64,000 nucleotides of DNA from Setoptus koraiensis. Its lineage: Eukaryota > Arthropoda. Below are positions 12,540 to 24,921 of the stretch, in pieces (the first letter of the stretch is position 1; each line of letters starts with the position of its first letter). The notes under the pieces are model-generated. The model was given only the letters and a program-made list of their open reading frames with translations. It searched no databases and was not told where the DNA came from. The DNA lies in assembly GCA_048013815.1 (NCBI GenBank), contig CM106586.1:15934001-15998000 (forward strand), in the 5' to 3' direction. Both the position numbers and the translations under genes were made by a program.

Positions 12540-15500
12540 TTAATCGTTGACAATCAGAATCTTGTTGATTATGTTGTTGTCGCTGTAGTAGGATTTGATA
12601 TAGGTGCTAATGAGTTGTAGGCCCTCAACAAATTTAACCTTGTCACTCTGGTGAACGCTCTCAATGATGGCGTCCATGAACGTCTGGTAGGGCAAATAGT
12701 TTTTGGATTTGTGACACGATTCCATTTTGGCCAAATAAATTCTTCTGTCTTTCATTGCGTCATTGTGTAGCGCGTGATATTCTGGCAATAGGCGAGATAT
12801 TTTATCGGCGCAATAACATGACATTCCAAGCGCAATTATCGAGCACTTTTGTGATAATTTGTCTCTGTTTGAACGAAGCAACGACCACAATCCATTGCTA
12901 CTTGTGAATGTGTCGTGAATAGAGGCGAGATGCTTGTTGAAGGCCATAACGGACTTGACAATAGTTCCGCTAACAACATCGTCGACATCAATTTGACAAC
13001 TATTGGTACCGTTATAATTGGGTGCAACGTTGTTGGTGCTGCTGCTGGTGCTGTCTTGCGGCTGCCTGGGACAACTGTGGGCAATTAGTGTTATTACGCG
13101 CATCCAAAATGCTACCACTTTTGATTCGTTCATTTCACTGTCATGGATACTTTGCTCCGAATCGAGCAAATTGAGCTGTGAGGCCCAGTGCAAGAAGTCG
13201 GCCCAGACTTTGGGTTTGTCGTCGCAACGAGCGTCTCTAATATCGTGTATTTGTGCCTCAAAATAAACCAATAGCGTCAATGGTGCATTGTATTGAATAC
13301 ATGAATCGAGAAAATCGTCGCTAGGCACAGAATAAAGAGCGAAACTTTTCCACAATTTCTCATAGTGACCATTCAAATTGAAAAACGACTCAATGAGACG
13401 TTCGGTCGCATAGACCAACACTCTCGAGTTGTTGACTATGCTGCCCAAGGCGCGAATAGTCTCCACCACAACTATTGGTGTCTGGCTGAATATAGATGCA
13501 TCAACTAGCGATTCCGCTATCATCATCTTGGTCTCATCGTTGATAGCCAAATCGTTACAACAAGCCAACAGGCCACCCAATAATCGCTGCTTCCTATCCA
13601 TACCGACGCCTAGATGATGATACATGAAATTAAATGATGAGAATTAGAATTAGAGTCGTGACAAGAATTCGAGACAGACACATATCGCTCTGTACATTGA
13701 GTGTTAGTTACCTGAAGATAGCAGCGACCAGCTTAGGTCGCGCAAAGAATTGTCCACAACAACTCTAATATATTCACGGTGTGCCTTTATCACAGACGGA
13801 TGGCCCGCTATGAGATCCACTAAATAGGATGATATAAAATTGGCGTATATGAGCTGCTTATCAAAACTGTCATTGGAACTAACTAGCTGGTGTTGAGAGC
13901 CCGACGAATCGCCAGTCAATTCGGTCTTGATGGCATGCTCAATCAGTTGGTTGTTTAGTGATGAGGATCCGTCGCTGAAATGTATCGTCATGGAACGCAA
14001 TAAATTCACAAGTAACTTATTGCTCTGACTGTGTTCTAAATTTACAAATTCCATGTGACGCAGAATTGTCTCCGATAGATTCTTCACTTGCTGGCTCGGT
14101 ATCAGGTCAAAATATTGACCAGGCAATTTGAATCCCTTCAAATGACTAGACATGTGTATTATGGCGCCCGCTAGTTGGCCCATCACGTGAGGCAGGTTTG
14201 GATCGTCGCGCAATTGACGCAATGATTCGCGCCAGTCCACCTGTAATAGTATGTGACTTGTCAATTCGTTCACCTGATAACTTTCTTGCTCTACAAGCTG
14301 AGATAGATACTCATAGTCAACAACTTGCAACACGAATCTGTTCCATGGTAATTGTGTCAGGCACCGTTGAAGTATGGATAGCTCCAGATAAATGATTGCT
14401 CTAGTTTCGAGAACATACTGACGAAATTTACCCCATATCGAGCTCAGTATATTGGAGGTATTGTCGGGTATTTTGTTGATGAGATATTGTAAGCAAGCAA
14501 CGAAAATGTTCGACACAAATCGATAGTCGTTCTTTTGGATGTTCTGACAGCTCTTGTCTAGAAATACCCACTCTTGCCACAATTCAATTAGTTGATTCCA
14601 AATATAAGAATGATTATTAGGATAAATATCCGCTGTTGATTTTATCCACATGAATGATACGCTCGCCATGACAACAATGAATTGCTTTATGTAATCGTTA
14701 TAGTAGTCCAACAAAATAATACCTGCACGAGCTGCTATGATTTGGTCGAAATGTTTACTGATTAAGCTCATCAATTCATTCAGACCGTCCCATCCGATGG
14801 TGGTCTGATGATCGGCCAACCTGATGAGCTCGTCCACTAATACATTCAGTGTTGAGTCCATACCGATAACATCTGAGTCCTCAAACTGTTGCTGATTGGA
14901 CGCTGCGTCCTGGTGAATGATGGCTTTGGTAACCATTGAAAATCTGTTGCCGCTAGACATTGATTCGTTGGGCCAATTGAAAGAGGTGTAAAATCCCAGA
15001 GTCAGCAAATAATCAGTCCAGAGGTCGGGTGCCAATTGAAGCCTGTCCATGGTGTCCAGCATCTCCGACATGGTGAGACTCATTTCTTTGGGGTAACGGT
15101 GTGACATTAGGGCTTGCAGATGACGCCTGAACAGTTCGAAAGACGGCAAATACTCCTCGTCGGGTCTGATTCCCATCTGACCGAATGATGAACAAACAGT
15201 ACGAATCATTTCCTTGTGCAATTCTGTTGAGGCAGAACGCAACCATAAACTAACGTCAAATTTGCTTAAAATGACAAACATCACCAATGGTGACATCCGT
15301 TTCAAATTCAACTCAACGGCCTTGTACAATTGAGCGAAACAAGCCGGACTGCATGCAGACGGTGAAAGTCTCGGACTGAATATGTGCACTGAATTGGGAT
15401 GTTGGAAGCAAACCTTCAATAGAACTCTGTTGAATACATCCATCTCTTTAGTGTTGGATAATAGCTCTAAAACTGTGTTCAACAAATAGGTGGCAGGCTG

Positions 15501-18500
15501 ATAGGATCCGCTTAGTTGTTCGTAACGAGCAGGCTCGCTAATCCAGGTGAGTAGGTCTTCAATGACAAACTTAATACTGTTGGCGTCATCGACGAGCTTC
15601 TTTACGTAGAATTCAATTTTCAACGAGGCGCTCACAATGCTGTTACACGGCAATTCAAGCAGATCGTGTATGATTGAGTCGAAACTTTGCTTGGTATTCT
15701 GTATTTTGGTCATGATGGCATCGTTCTGTGTAGCCTCTTCGATGGTCACGGTTATTTTGGCAGGCCCCATGCAATTAGATCCGTCGGTACATGGCACAAT
15801 CTTTTCCAGTTCTTTTTTCTTGTTTGAATACAATTCTGTCAACAGAGTCACGAGATCCTCGCACAGAACCGTTAGTCGAGTAATGCGTTTGCCATAATAT
15901 TTAGACTCACCGAAGACAATGTCGAAATTCTCTCTAATTCTTAATATCAATCCTTCCACAGACTGTTTATCTATTTGAAGTTTCAGAGATCTTCCGTGAC
16001 TGATATCGGGGAATTCCTCAAAGACATTAGATTTGGCTGATGTGTAAGATGGCTGCACTTCCGGTGAGTTGCCGGAATAAATAGAGCCTATTTTTGTTGA
16101 ATTGGATTGAGTAGCCCTAATGGGACTCAGCAGTGGCATAACAGGCTCTGGTTCTTCCTCTATAATTAATGTAGATGTGCCTGCCTGGCTCTCTGCAATT
16201 GATTTGTTATCTTGCACCAACTTAACTAGTGACAGTCCATCGAGTGATGTGTCCAGCAGACTGTAGGTCTTTGGCCAGATTTTACTAATGGCAACGTTTT
16301 GCTTTTCTGTCAGTTCCAAGTTAACGTAGGGCAACCAGGCACTATCAGATGATTGCATAATACTCTTAAGCATTGGCACCAGGTGATTATTGTCGAGATG
16401 CTCCAGATCAACGTAGGCGTCTTGCAATGTTTTGTCTTGTAACCAAAGCATGTAGGCCTTGTACAATTTTGCCAATTGCGAATGAAGATCACTTCCGCCA
16501 CTGTGAGTCCACTGTCTATAATGATAATTAAACAGAGAGTCTAGACGAACTTTGAGTTGTTGCAAGGTGCCATCTTGAACAATTTTCAAGCCCACGGAGC
16601 AACCGTTGAGGGAGTTAGCGAAGTAGTTTAAGAAGAAATTGTACCAAACTAACGGGCATATTGGATGGCCAACGTCGATCTCATTTATATCTAAGGCCAG
16701 TTCGATCCATGAATTAATGGGTAGGATGGTTTTAAGCAAGCTCTGATTTAGATGTGGACACTTCTTTTTCATGGCCGACTCCAAAGTTGCCTCTTGATTT
16801 GAGCTGAGTTCGCTTACAATGTCCTCCCAGATTTTTTCCATTCTGATTGTATCGCTTTCGATAACTGCCCATCGAAGCCAGATTAATTCTTTGTATTTTT
16901 GCGACAACACATGCAATAGTGTGATAAATTCCTTTCGCGTTGAGTTGTTCATGAAAGAGCTGGAGTTTAGTAGTGAATTGAACCAACCTAACGAGGGCAA
17001 TTTCCAATTTTGAACCGAATAGGACGAGTCGCAAATTATGCGGATGAATTGTTGACGCTGCGCACCAAAGTTGAACCTCACTAAATTGTCTATCAGACTG
17101 GCTATCTTTTTCAAATGATGCGGGTCACTACTGAACCAAGACGAGCTGATTTGTTTGATCATTTGTGCTGTCACCTCTAGCAGTATCCTAATATAGGCTC
17201 GCATCAATTGAAGTTGTCTAAATTGCGTCAAATGTAACATCTGAGTATATATCAATGAAGAAAGCCGATTCTCATCTATGACGCTCAATATGATACTCTG
17301 AAAGTAGGGCAAAATCTGATTGTCTTTCATAATCAAAGCCTCCAATTCTTCAATGTGACATATCATAAAATGACTCAGAGCAATCAAGCTAGGTGTGAAA
17401 TGACCACTAGAGGCTTGTATATTGATGTATTTCAAAATGTTCGAAGCACTCTCTCGTATCCAAAGGGCATCGGTCAGCATCATGTAGGCGAACAAGGCGA
17501 CTGGTCGACCGGCTTCAACACCATTGGCCAGACTTAAACACTCGACATCTTGTAAGGTGGGAACTGGATGAAATCTGTCATCAATCAATACTGTATTCAT
17601 CACAGATCTGCTAGTTCCAGATCGACTTTGAACAGAATTCCAATCTGTGTCCGGTTGATCGAGAATGTGAACGCGCAATGATAATAGTATTCGCCAGCAC
17701 CAAACATAGAATTGCTGGTACGATTCCGATTTGGCCAATGTACAAAGGTCCACTTGAATAGCCTTAGAACGCTGTTCATCGTAGATTTTCTCTAATTCAA
17801 CTTCGACACATGTACCTAAACTCTGCGGATTAAATACCTGTGTCGGGGGCAAGTGTCTCTCGGATGCCTCTGTTATCAACAAACAAATCCTGCGTCTGAA
17901 AGCTAAACTGAGTTCGCCAGGCTTGCCTATCTCGTTAGTTTGGGCAGTGGTCGAGTGACTACTGGCTGACTGATGATGGCTGGGGTCATGGCCAGAATCA
18001 TGGATGCTTTGTTGGTCATTTAAAAGAAGTTTCGTGAACAGCAAACGGGCTACCTTATTCTGGTTGGTTGTTAATGCATGATCTCTGAACCAGCTCGACA
18101 GAATACTAATTTCAAATTCATCGCAGACCCATCCATTTAGTGTGCATGTATCAAATAGATTGACTATGTCGTCTGGTAGTTCATTGGCAACAAAAAATTT
18201 AACGTACAAACTCACCAAACTTGGGAATGCTTGTGCACATATGGATAATAGTTGTATTCCAGTTTTTGTGACCTTGGTTTTGAGAATGTTACAGCGAAAC
18301 GACACATCAAATATTTCTGTCGTAACTGAGGTGACGAATTCGGACTTAGGATCAGATCGGGATAGAATCATATTTGCCATGGAATTCAGCAAGTATTTGC
18401 ATTCGCGGGTTGGCAACTTTAAAAATTTCTCGGTGAATAAATACAATACAGCCGTCTCTTGGAACTTTTTCCTCCAGTATGCGTCGTTGTAATATTTGCA

Positions 18501-20610
18501 GGAACTGTTAAAAGCTGCTTTTTTGTCACGACAGTTATTGTGAAATTGCCAAAGGATGTGCCACATCATTGGATCTGATACATTATTGAACCATTCCACG
18601 GAGAAACCGTATGTTAATGAGTTGGCTGGTCGATATTTTAAATTGAACGCCTTTCTTGAGCTAGAAGAGCTCTCAGTTATTTGAACTTGGCTTGAATCTT
18701 TTGGACTAGATAGACTGTTTCCGGCGGCTCTTAGCAACTTAGCCAAAGAGGTAGTCAAGTATTCTTGCGATAATTCTGCTGACTCTGGTTTTATTGCGTG
18801 TGAAGCTTCCTCCTCCGGAGATGAATCGCTCAAGTGTTGCCATATACCAGAGCGACGTAATTCCAGTATTGTTATAATTGACCTTAAAATGAAGTGATCA
18901 TATTCTACTTCTAATCTCATCAACAAAGCATTATCATGCTCTCTGAGTTTCTTCTTACACTCTTGCCAATAACTAGAGATGATTAAAACAGTATGGCGAA
19001 TTTGCAAACTGAGATACTCAACGAGGTTATTGAATTGAATACTATTGAACGTAGACAATCCCAGTTGATAGGTATTCAAGATTCTGGTGGCTATTGCTAA
19101 CAGTTTAAGCATAAGTACTTCGTCATTCTGGTCTTCGTCACTTCTAAATTCATTGGTGTGATTCGTCTTGGTGTAATCTTTGAAGATTTTAGTCACGGGT
19201 ATTTGTTGACACAGATTAATAATGTCCAACTCAGATAAAATGAACTCATTCAATTTGCTCATGTCGAGTTCTTCTCCGTAATATTCGAATTGTGGATCAA
19301 CATATAGCCACTTCCCTAATGAATTTGTCTCATCAGAGGGTTGATCCTTATGACTAAGTGATTGTTGTTCCAGTAACGATGATTTCTTCTGATCAATATT
19401 GACATCTTTTTTCAGAGGTGACAAGATGGCATTTAACAAGGATAAGCAGTGGCTTATATAACTGGGCACTGAATCAAAACCATGTGTTTCGTCAAAACTC
19501 TTACATGCTAGCTGGCTAGATATCCAATCGGAGATACCGGCGGGTCCTTTTAGAATCTGAGACACAATAAATAGATGATCTTCTGTTGTGGACGTCTCGA
19601 GAAATTTAGAAATAATCTTCGTAAGCCAATCTCTACATTGATGAACAAAATCTGAGTCCGTATTGTTTAGGTGCCTTATGAAAGTGAACAGGGCAGTAAT
19701 GGAGGCTCTCAGTTGGGCCATTCTGTCGCTGAGATCGCTAGTTTCAGTGATTGAAATCAATTTGGATATAATTTGATGGCGGTTGATCTGGCATGTAAAT
19801 GAATATGATATATAGTCTTCATTGACGCTGTCTTTTAGTTTAGTTGAAATCGCCTTGAGTTTGTTCAGATCGTTAGTTTTGAGGAAGGCCTGCTTGTATT
19901 TAAAAGTGGTCTCACAGATACGTCCTTGCTGGCACATGTCAATCTTTCGGACTGACTTATTTTCAAATTCCCATACCTTATCTTTAATATCGAGAAATTT
20001 CATTTGGGATTGGTTTATCCTATCACGAGTTAATGCCAGATTATCAAGAGATTTTTCCAACTCATATAGTAGTTCATACAATTCTTCGTCCATAATGAGC
20101 GAGTTCACCTATATTTGTGAGAAACAGTAAAAAGTGAGTATTGTGTCAATAATCGTAGCTCGCTTGAAGATACTGTCAAGTACAGTGTAGAGAGTTGTAG
20201 TCTTCTTCGACAAATTCACTTGCCTGTTGATGATCTTGACCGTGAGGGTAAGTGATCAATCCAATATCGGGATGAAGCGAAAGCAATTGAGCTTCAGTGA
20301 AAGCTTTTATCGAGCCCAATTGATCGTAGCAGTCTTCGTTTATTTTGTTAGTGGCATTTTTTATCAGCTCTTGATCCGGATAATCTTGAGCCGGCGATGG
20401 GTCTCGGTGGCCTTGAAAGTCGTTGAAATCATCATGATAGTCCGCATGAGGTGCCGAGGGATGGTGGTCTTGATTCGATGCTATGTCATGTGAAGAGGTA
20501 GAAGTGTGAGGCATATGTGGAGTTAAAGCCATATCGGTGTCGTCAGCGACAGTGTGAATATGCTCTTCATCTATCTTTGAATGATCATCAGCCGCAGCAG
20601 CATCTGACAT
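12540..20610 (-). CDS. EPG5: EPG5, autophagy tethering protein (three exons)
   Basis: Ectopic P-granules protein 5 is a very large helical protein that acts as a Rab7-dependent tether promoting fusion of autophagosomes with late endosomes or lysosomes. Exon 1 is 20224-20610 (start ATG, MSDAAAADD), exon 2 13712-20108, exon 3 12540-13609. Joined, they give 2617 aa against about 2580 in human EPG5. Exon 1 ends with an AFTEAQLLSLHPD stretch like the human PFTKEQLKILEPG segment, and exon 2 continues with DEELYELLYELEKSL as in the human sequence. Later matches include HILWQFHN and AGISDWISS. Intron 2 is ordinary: CAG/GTAACT to CTAG, 102 bp, phase 1. Intron 1 (115 bp, phase 0) uses a GC donor. I see no enzymatic motif, as expected. 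The family call rests on remembered homology across the whole length. Confidence 0.85.
20109..20223 (-). other. GC-AG intron 1 of EPG5
   Basis: The donor reads CAG/GCAAGT and the acceptor AAATATAG/GTG. Removing these 115 bases joins GQDHQQ to VNSLIMDEEL in phase 0. That restores the alignment to other EPG5 proteins, and otherwise the first exon runs into a stop about 34 codons later. No GT donor in this interval gives an equally good join. Confidence 0.7.
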
Positions 20611-21765
20611 GATGGTGAGTCTAATCGATCGATAATCAAACAATGTATACGATGTTGGCGTCAATCATTCGTTGAATATAACGTTCTCTCTGTGGTGATG
20701 TCGTAATAAAAACAAATCAAAAAATTCAAAAATTTGTCTGTCTTTCGTTGTACTGATGGTGATAACTGTATGTGAAGTTACTATTATGCTCTGTATTCTC
20801 CAACACAATCTGATGTAAACAAGAAGAGTGGCTGTTTTGGTTACAAATACTACTGTATCAGCAACAATATTTGCACTGAGCTTCCCTGATAATCTCAGCC
20901 TGACTACTGATTATCTGATTGATGGCGGTTGAGTCTAATGATGTTCTTGGTTAACCACAGTGATATATGCTCACCGAAGGATAAATTGTATGCTAGTGAC
21001 CGTGTTGCTGACAATAGTAAACAACAAGATATTTGGTTCAATTGGTTGTACTCAAAAGGAATCTTGTTAGTGGTTGACTATTATACACAGTACTACTTTC
21101 CAGTTGTATGTCCAATCTAGAAATAATTCGACGAAAACAAAACAGAAATTTTACAATTGATGACTGATAAATATATTAATTGTAAATAATGTAAATCTTT
21201 TCTTCTCAACGATAGCTGTAGTTGAGATGGATGTAACCATCATGTTGGTCTGATGCACTTATCAAAGAAAGTAGATTGTTGTCTAGGCATAATTATAGCA
21301 TGTACCTAATCTATTGGATTAGCACAGAAATATTGAAAAACGCACTCTCGATTCGAGAGTGTGCACAGAGGGTATTTAGTCCTGTTTGTGTTCCCAAAAT
21401 GTCAGCTGTTGGAGTTGTTGTAGTTGTGAGCATTCAGGGAAAAAATCAACTTCTGTGCGTTGTTCCTCCTTGTTCTCGCACATGAAGCATAAAAAAACAA
21501 TCACACCCTGCAACTCTCGATTGTGTTTACTTGTAAATAACGCCACAAATGGTTGGTGCGATCACATGACTCACGAAAGCTTTAAATCTCGTCGCACAAT
21601 CGCATTATGAAAGCACTTGACCGGTCCTCAGCATGCCGCAAAGTAGGAATTTTCAGTGAAGAATTGCCATCATTTCATTATAGGAACAAATATACCGATA
21701 TATTCATTTATTATTATTTATATTATTGGTTCTTAATTGGCCACTTAATTTATTCAATCTAGTCC
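20611..21765. other. Intergenic, divergent EPG5/ALG12 promoters
   Basis: AT-rich spacer of about 1.15 kb between divergently transcribed EPG5 and ALG12. No repeats stand out. Short open frames have no recognisable content. Confidence 0.6.
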
Positions 21766-23559
21766 ATGCAAGAGAGGAATGATAAAATGACTAAATGGTT
21801 GGGACCTTTGGAAATAGCACTTTATACACTTGTAAACTTAATACATATCTGGATATGTCCCTTCAACAAAGTCGAAGAATCTTTCAATACTCAGGCCGTG
21901 TACGATGTGATCAATTCATCGCCTTTATTCCCTACGGACACATCCAAATGGGATCATGTGGACTTCCCTGGGGTAGTTCCAAGAACTTTCATTGGGGCCC
22001 TCACAGTTGGTTCGATAACCAAGACATTGGCGGGCGTAGTTTCTCCATTCATCACAAGTCAATCACAACTATATTTGCAAATAGCTAGTCGATTCACTCT
22101 TGCTTGTTTCATGACTTTTTCATTGTGCTATTTGACGAGAGCCATCCAAAGGAAATTTCAAACTAAAACAAGAATCCTATTTGATCTACTCTTGGTCACA
22201 CAATTCCATTATATGTTCTACAGCAGTCGCTTCTTACCTAATACATTCGCAGCAATATTGACAAATTTAGCGATAGCTTCCTGGCTCAACTCTCAAGACC
22301 ACATACTCATACCTTGTGTGGCAACAAGTGTCATAATATTCAGATTCGACTCTGTACTATTCTTTGGATGGATCGTGCTATTTGGTCTATTCGTGAGGAG
22401 AAATATCTCATTTAAACGACTTCTCGCAATTGGAATGCCATCTGGTATGATTGCTTTGGCAGCTACTTTAACAGTAGACTCATATCTCTGGGGACGTCCT
22501 CTTTGGCCTGAAGGTGAAGGTATCTATTTCAATGTTTGGTTAAACAAGTCTCACGAATGGGGTACACAACCATACTTCTGGTACTTCTATTCATGTTTAC
22601 CAAAATTGGCCTTGACTGGTTTATTCTACATACCACTCGCCAGTAGGTTTTCCATTCACAATTTACTTCTACCTACGTTGGCTTTTATAGCTACTTATTC
22701 CATATTACCTCATAAGGAACTAAGATTCATCATGCACATTGTGCCCGTCCTAAATATTGTTGCCGCAAACGGCCTAAGTAATCTTGGTTGGCTGATACTC
22801 AACTCTAAATATTCATTGTCAAGAACTGTCAATATCAAAGATAATGAGAAGGAAAATCCCATATATTTGCTCGTCACAATTTTGAATTTATTTTCTAGAA
22901 AAGAAATCAGCTCTAATGAGACGAAACGAACTGTGACAAACTCGAAGCCTGCCAGCAAATATCACAAAGTTTTGATTGCTTTCGTTATTTTTTCCACCCT
23001 GGCTATCAATACGATATTTACAATAATATTCCTCTCAGCTTCGAGTTTCAATTACCCGGGTGGTCGAAGTAGCTTATGGTTACACAAGAACTCCGAAATA
23101 ATAAAAGTCAGTGAATTTCCAGACGGCAATCATAATGTCAGTGTATATGCTGGAAATCTGGCCGCTCAAACAGGACTCACTAGATTCTTGCAAGTGAACA
23201 ATCTTCACTACTACAAGGATGCCCACTTTAACGCTGATGAAGTTCTTTCGGACAATTTTGCGACTGCCTTTCTTATTTTGGAATCAGATGAAGTGGCAAG
23301 ATTTGAGACGGACTTTTGCAAACGACAGAAATTAACTTCTAATCTCGAGGTTAAATGTCAACGCAAGATTGAAGAACAGCCCCGACACTGTTGCATCGTT
23401 CACACAGAGATGATATTTGACACTGTTGCAATCGATCTCACTAGAATGTTTGATGTAACCATGAAATTGTCTTTGAGGGATAGTGAGTTTATTAGAACAA
23501 AAGAGGCATTGAAGATCGTGCGTTGTGGATTCTCCAGCAAATTTAACCCTTTCTTGTAG
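21766..23559 (+). CDS. ALG12: ALG12 dolichyl-P-mannose alpha-1,6-mannosyltransferase
   Basis: ALG12 is a multi-pass ER membrane enzyme (GT-C fold, family GT22). It adds the eighth mannose from dolichyl-phosphate-mannose to the lipid-linked Man7GlcNAc2 precursor of N-glycans. Seen in the 597-aa frame: the first luminal loop motif PFNKVEESFNTQA near residue 35, FPGVVPRTF near 65, WPEG, and the family signature LLPHKELRF near 315. There are many hydrophobic segments, and a conserved SFNYPGG precedes a soluble C-terminal tail of about 170 residues. The gene has a single exon. A second in-frame ATG at 21787 has A at -3 and may be the real start, giving 590 aa. Degraded copies of its last codons lie downstream. 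Confidence 0.92.
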   Translation: MQERNDKMTKWLGPLEIALYTLVNLIHIWICPFNKVEESFNTQAVYDVINSSPLFPTDTSKWDHVDFPGVVPRTFIGALTVGSITKTLAGVVSPFITSQSQLYLQIASRFTLACFMTFSLCYLTRAIQRKFQTKTRILFDLLLVTQFHYMFYSSRFLPNTFAAILTNLAIASWLNSQDHILIPCVATSVIIFRFDSVLFFGWIVLFGLFVRRNISFKRLLAIGMPSGMIALAATLTVDSYLWGRPLWPEGEGIYFNVWLNKSHEWGTQPYFWYFYSCLPKLALTGLFYIPLASRFSIHNLLLPTLAFIATYSILPHKELRFIMHIVPVLNIVAANGLSNLGWLILNSKYSLSRTVNIKDNEKENPIYLLVTILNLFSRKEISSNETKRTVTNSKPASKYHKVLIAFVIFSTLAINTIFTIIFLSASSFNYPGGRSSLWLHKNSEIIKVSEFPDGNHNVSVYAGNLAAQTGLTRFLQVNNLHYYKDAHFNADEVLSDNFATAFLILESDEVARFETDFCKRQKLTSNLEVKCQRKIEEQPRHCCIVHTEMIFDTVAIDLTRMFDVTMKLSLRDSEFIRTKEALKIVRCGFSSKFNPFL

Positions 23560-23599
23560 TAGACTATCATACCGTAATACCTATGAATTTTACTATGAC

Positions 23600-23935
23600 C
23601 AAAGGCACAGAGGTCAAAGAAGAATAGTACAACTGCTCCAAATTCAGATTTATGGTTGAGTCTTTCCAGGCTGAAACAGACTGTTCCCCACTGTGGCAAT
23701 CCAGCCAATCTTGGAGTGAACACGAATCTATTGACTTCAATCGCAGCGCTATTCTTCTTCACTTTATGAGACTATCGAGTCATATAAACTGGGACAGCCT
23801 TGCTTTAGTATTGTTGTGATTGACCCCAAGATGATGAGGTGACCATACTCGACCTTTAATCACATCAGCAAGGCGCTCCGAGCGTCTTCTGCTTAAAACC
23901 CTGCCGATACCTAGAGACATGATTAAAACAGTATG
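23600..23935 (-). pseudogene. Decayed EPG5 exon-2 fragment
   Basis: This segment aligns base by base, same orientation, with EPG5 exon 2 at about 18650-18995. Both share CATATA, AGTATTGTT, ATTGACC and TAATC(T/A)CATCA in order, then an exact GATTAAAACAGTATG (here about 23921-23935, there about 18980-18994). The minus-strand translation around HTVLI matches the EPG5 segment HTVLIISSY, but the rest has many replacements, gaps and frame changes, and there is no start or splice context. By eye, identity is about 60-65%. I infer a non-functional duplicate of a host gene piece. Confidence 0.65.
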
Positions 23936-24040
23936 ACTATGTTTCCAGGGAGAGTGATTTAATTGAAACAGATGAAGCGTTGGAAATATCGTATATGGCG
24001 CAGGTTTCCTGGAAAGTTTGACCCTGTCCCATGGTTGATG
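23936..24040 (+). pseudogene. Decayed copy of the ALG12 3' end
   Basis: Bases from about 23940 match the last 30 codons of ALG12 and its stop region (23470-23560): AGGGAGAGTGATTTAATT against AGGGATAGTGAGTTTATT, then GAAGCGTTGGAAAT against GAGGCATTGAAGAT, and TTTGACCCT against TTTAACCCT. The DNA after it (to about 24290) weakly repeats the DNA after ALG12 itself, as if a unit of about 470 bp, ALG12 tail plus EPG5-like piece, had been duplicated in tandem and then decayed. The copy is not coding. Confidence 0.55.
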
Positions 24041-24921
24041 GTTCTTGTATAACCATAAAATCTTTTGGCAATCTAGAGATATGAAGAACAGAGAAGGCAA
24101 TTACTGTGCAGGGAAACTTCAACTGCCATCACACTCAGATATATTGATAGATTTCGATCATAAACATTGTCCTATAGCGATGACCCCGCCAATTACTGGC
24201 GGTCAAGCGGACCTACTGCCTTCTTCTGATGCTAATTAGTGACGACCGGTTGCTGACCCCAGGCTTCCATGATAAGTCTTCTTTTGATATTTTGTATTGT
24301 TGGCGATTGTTTAAACTGTTTTGTCCACCTCTATCCTATTTGAAATTGACGGCTATGTTTAACAACACGTGTTGACAATCGTCGGAGTTTGATTATTATT
24401 CATGGGAGTGAGGGACAATTGTCCAGAATTGATTATGATCATGGTGTTGATTGATTCCATTTGGAGCCAACACACATGATGAACCTACTGGCTACACTTG
24501 ACCAATGGTCAAGTTGGGTTGAACATGTTGAACCAATCGATTGATCAATAGAAATTGTTTGACGGTACACGAAGGTGTGTAGAGCCATCTATAGGTATGA
24601 TAGGGTAGTCTATCAATCTCTTGTGCACATAGAGGTTACCGCCGTCGTCGTCGTCAGCGCCAATAAAATCCTTCTCCTTTATGCGACGACGACGTCGTCT
24701 ACAGATTGGTCGGCAGTGACTAAAAGGTGGAAGGATTAGTAGAAGCATTTCCCAGTGAATGTATTTGATGAGCACAAGAACTTAATTTCATCGAGTTCAT
24801 TCAAACTTTGTCGCTCGCGCAGGATGGTAGAAAATTTAGAAGTTTTAAAAGTAAAGTTTAAAGTACAAAAGTTTTGATACTGCATTCAGCAATCATTGAA
24901 TCCGTCATTTACATTTTAACC
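24041..24921. other. Intergenic upstream of HMX
   Basis: The first 250 bases look like a weaker second copy of the 23560-23930 debris. Beyond that is unique AT-rich DNA. At about 24640-24700 a GTCGTC run and a GACGACGAC run face each other as an inverted pair able to form a hairpin. I see no gene. Confidence 0.5.
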
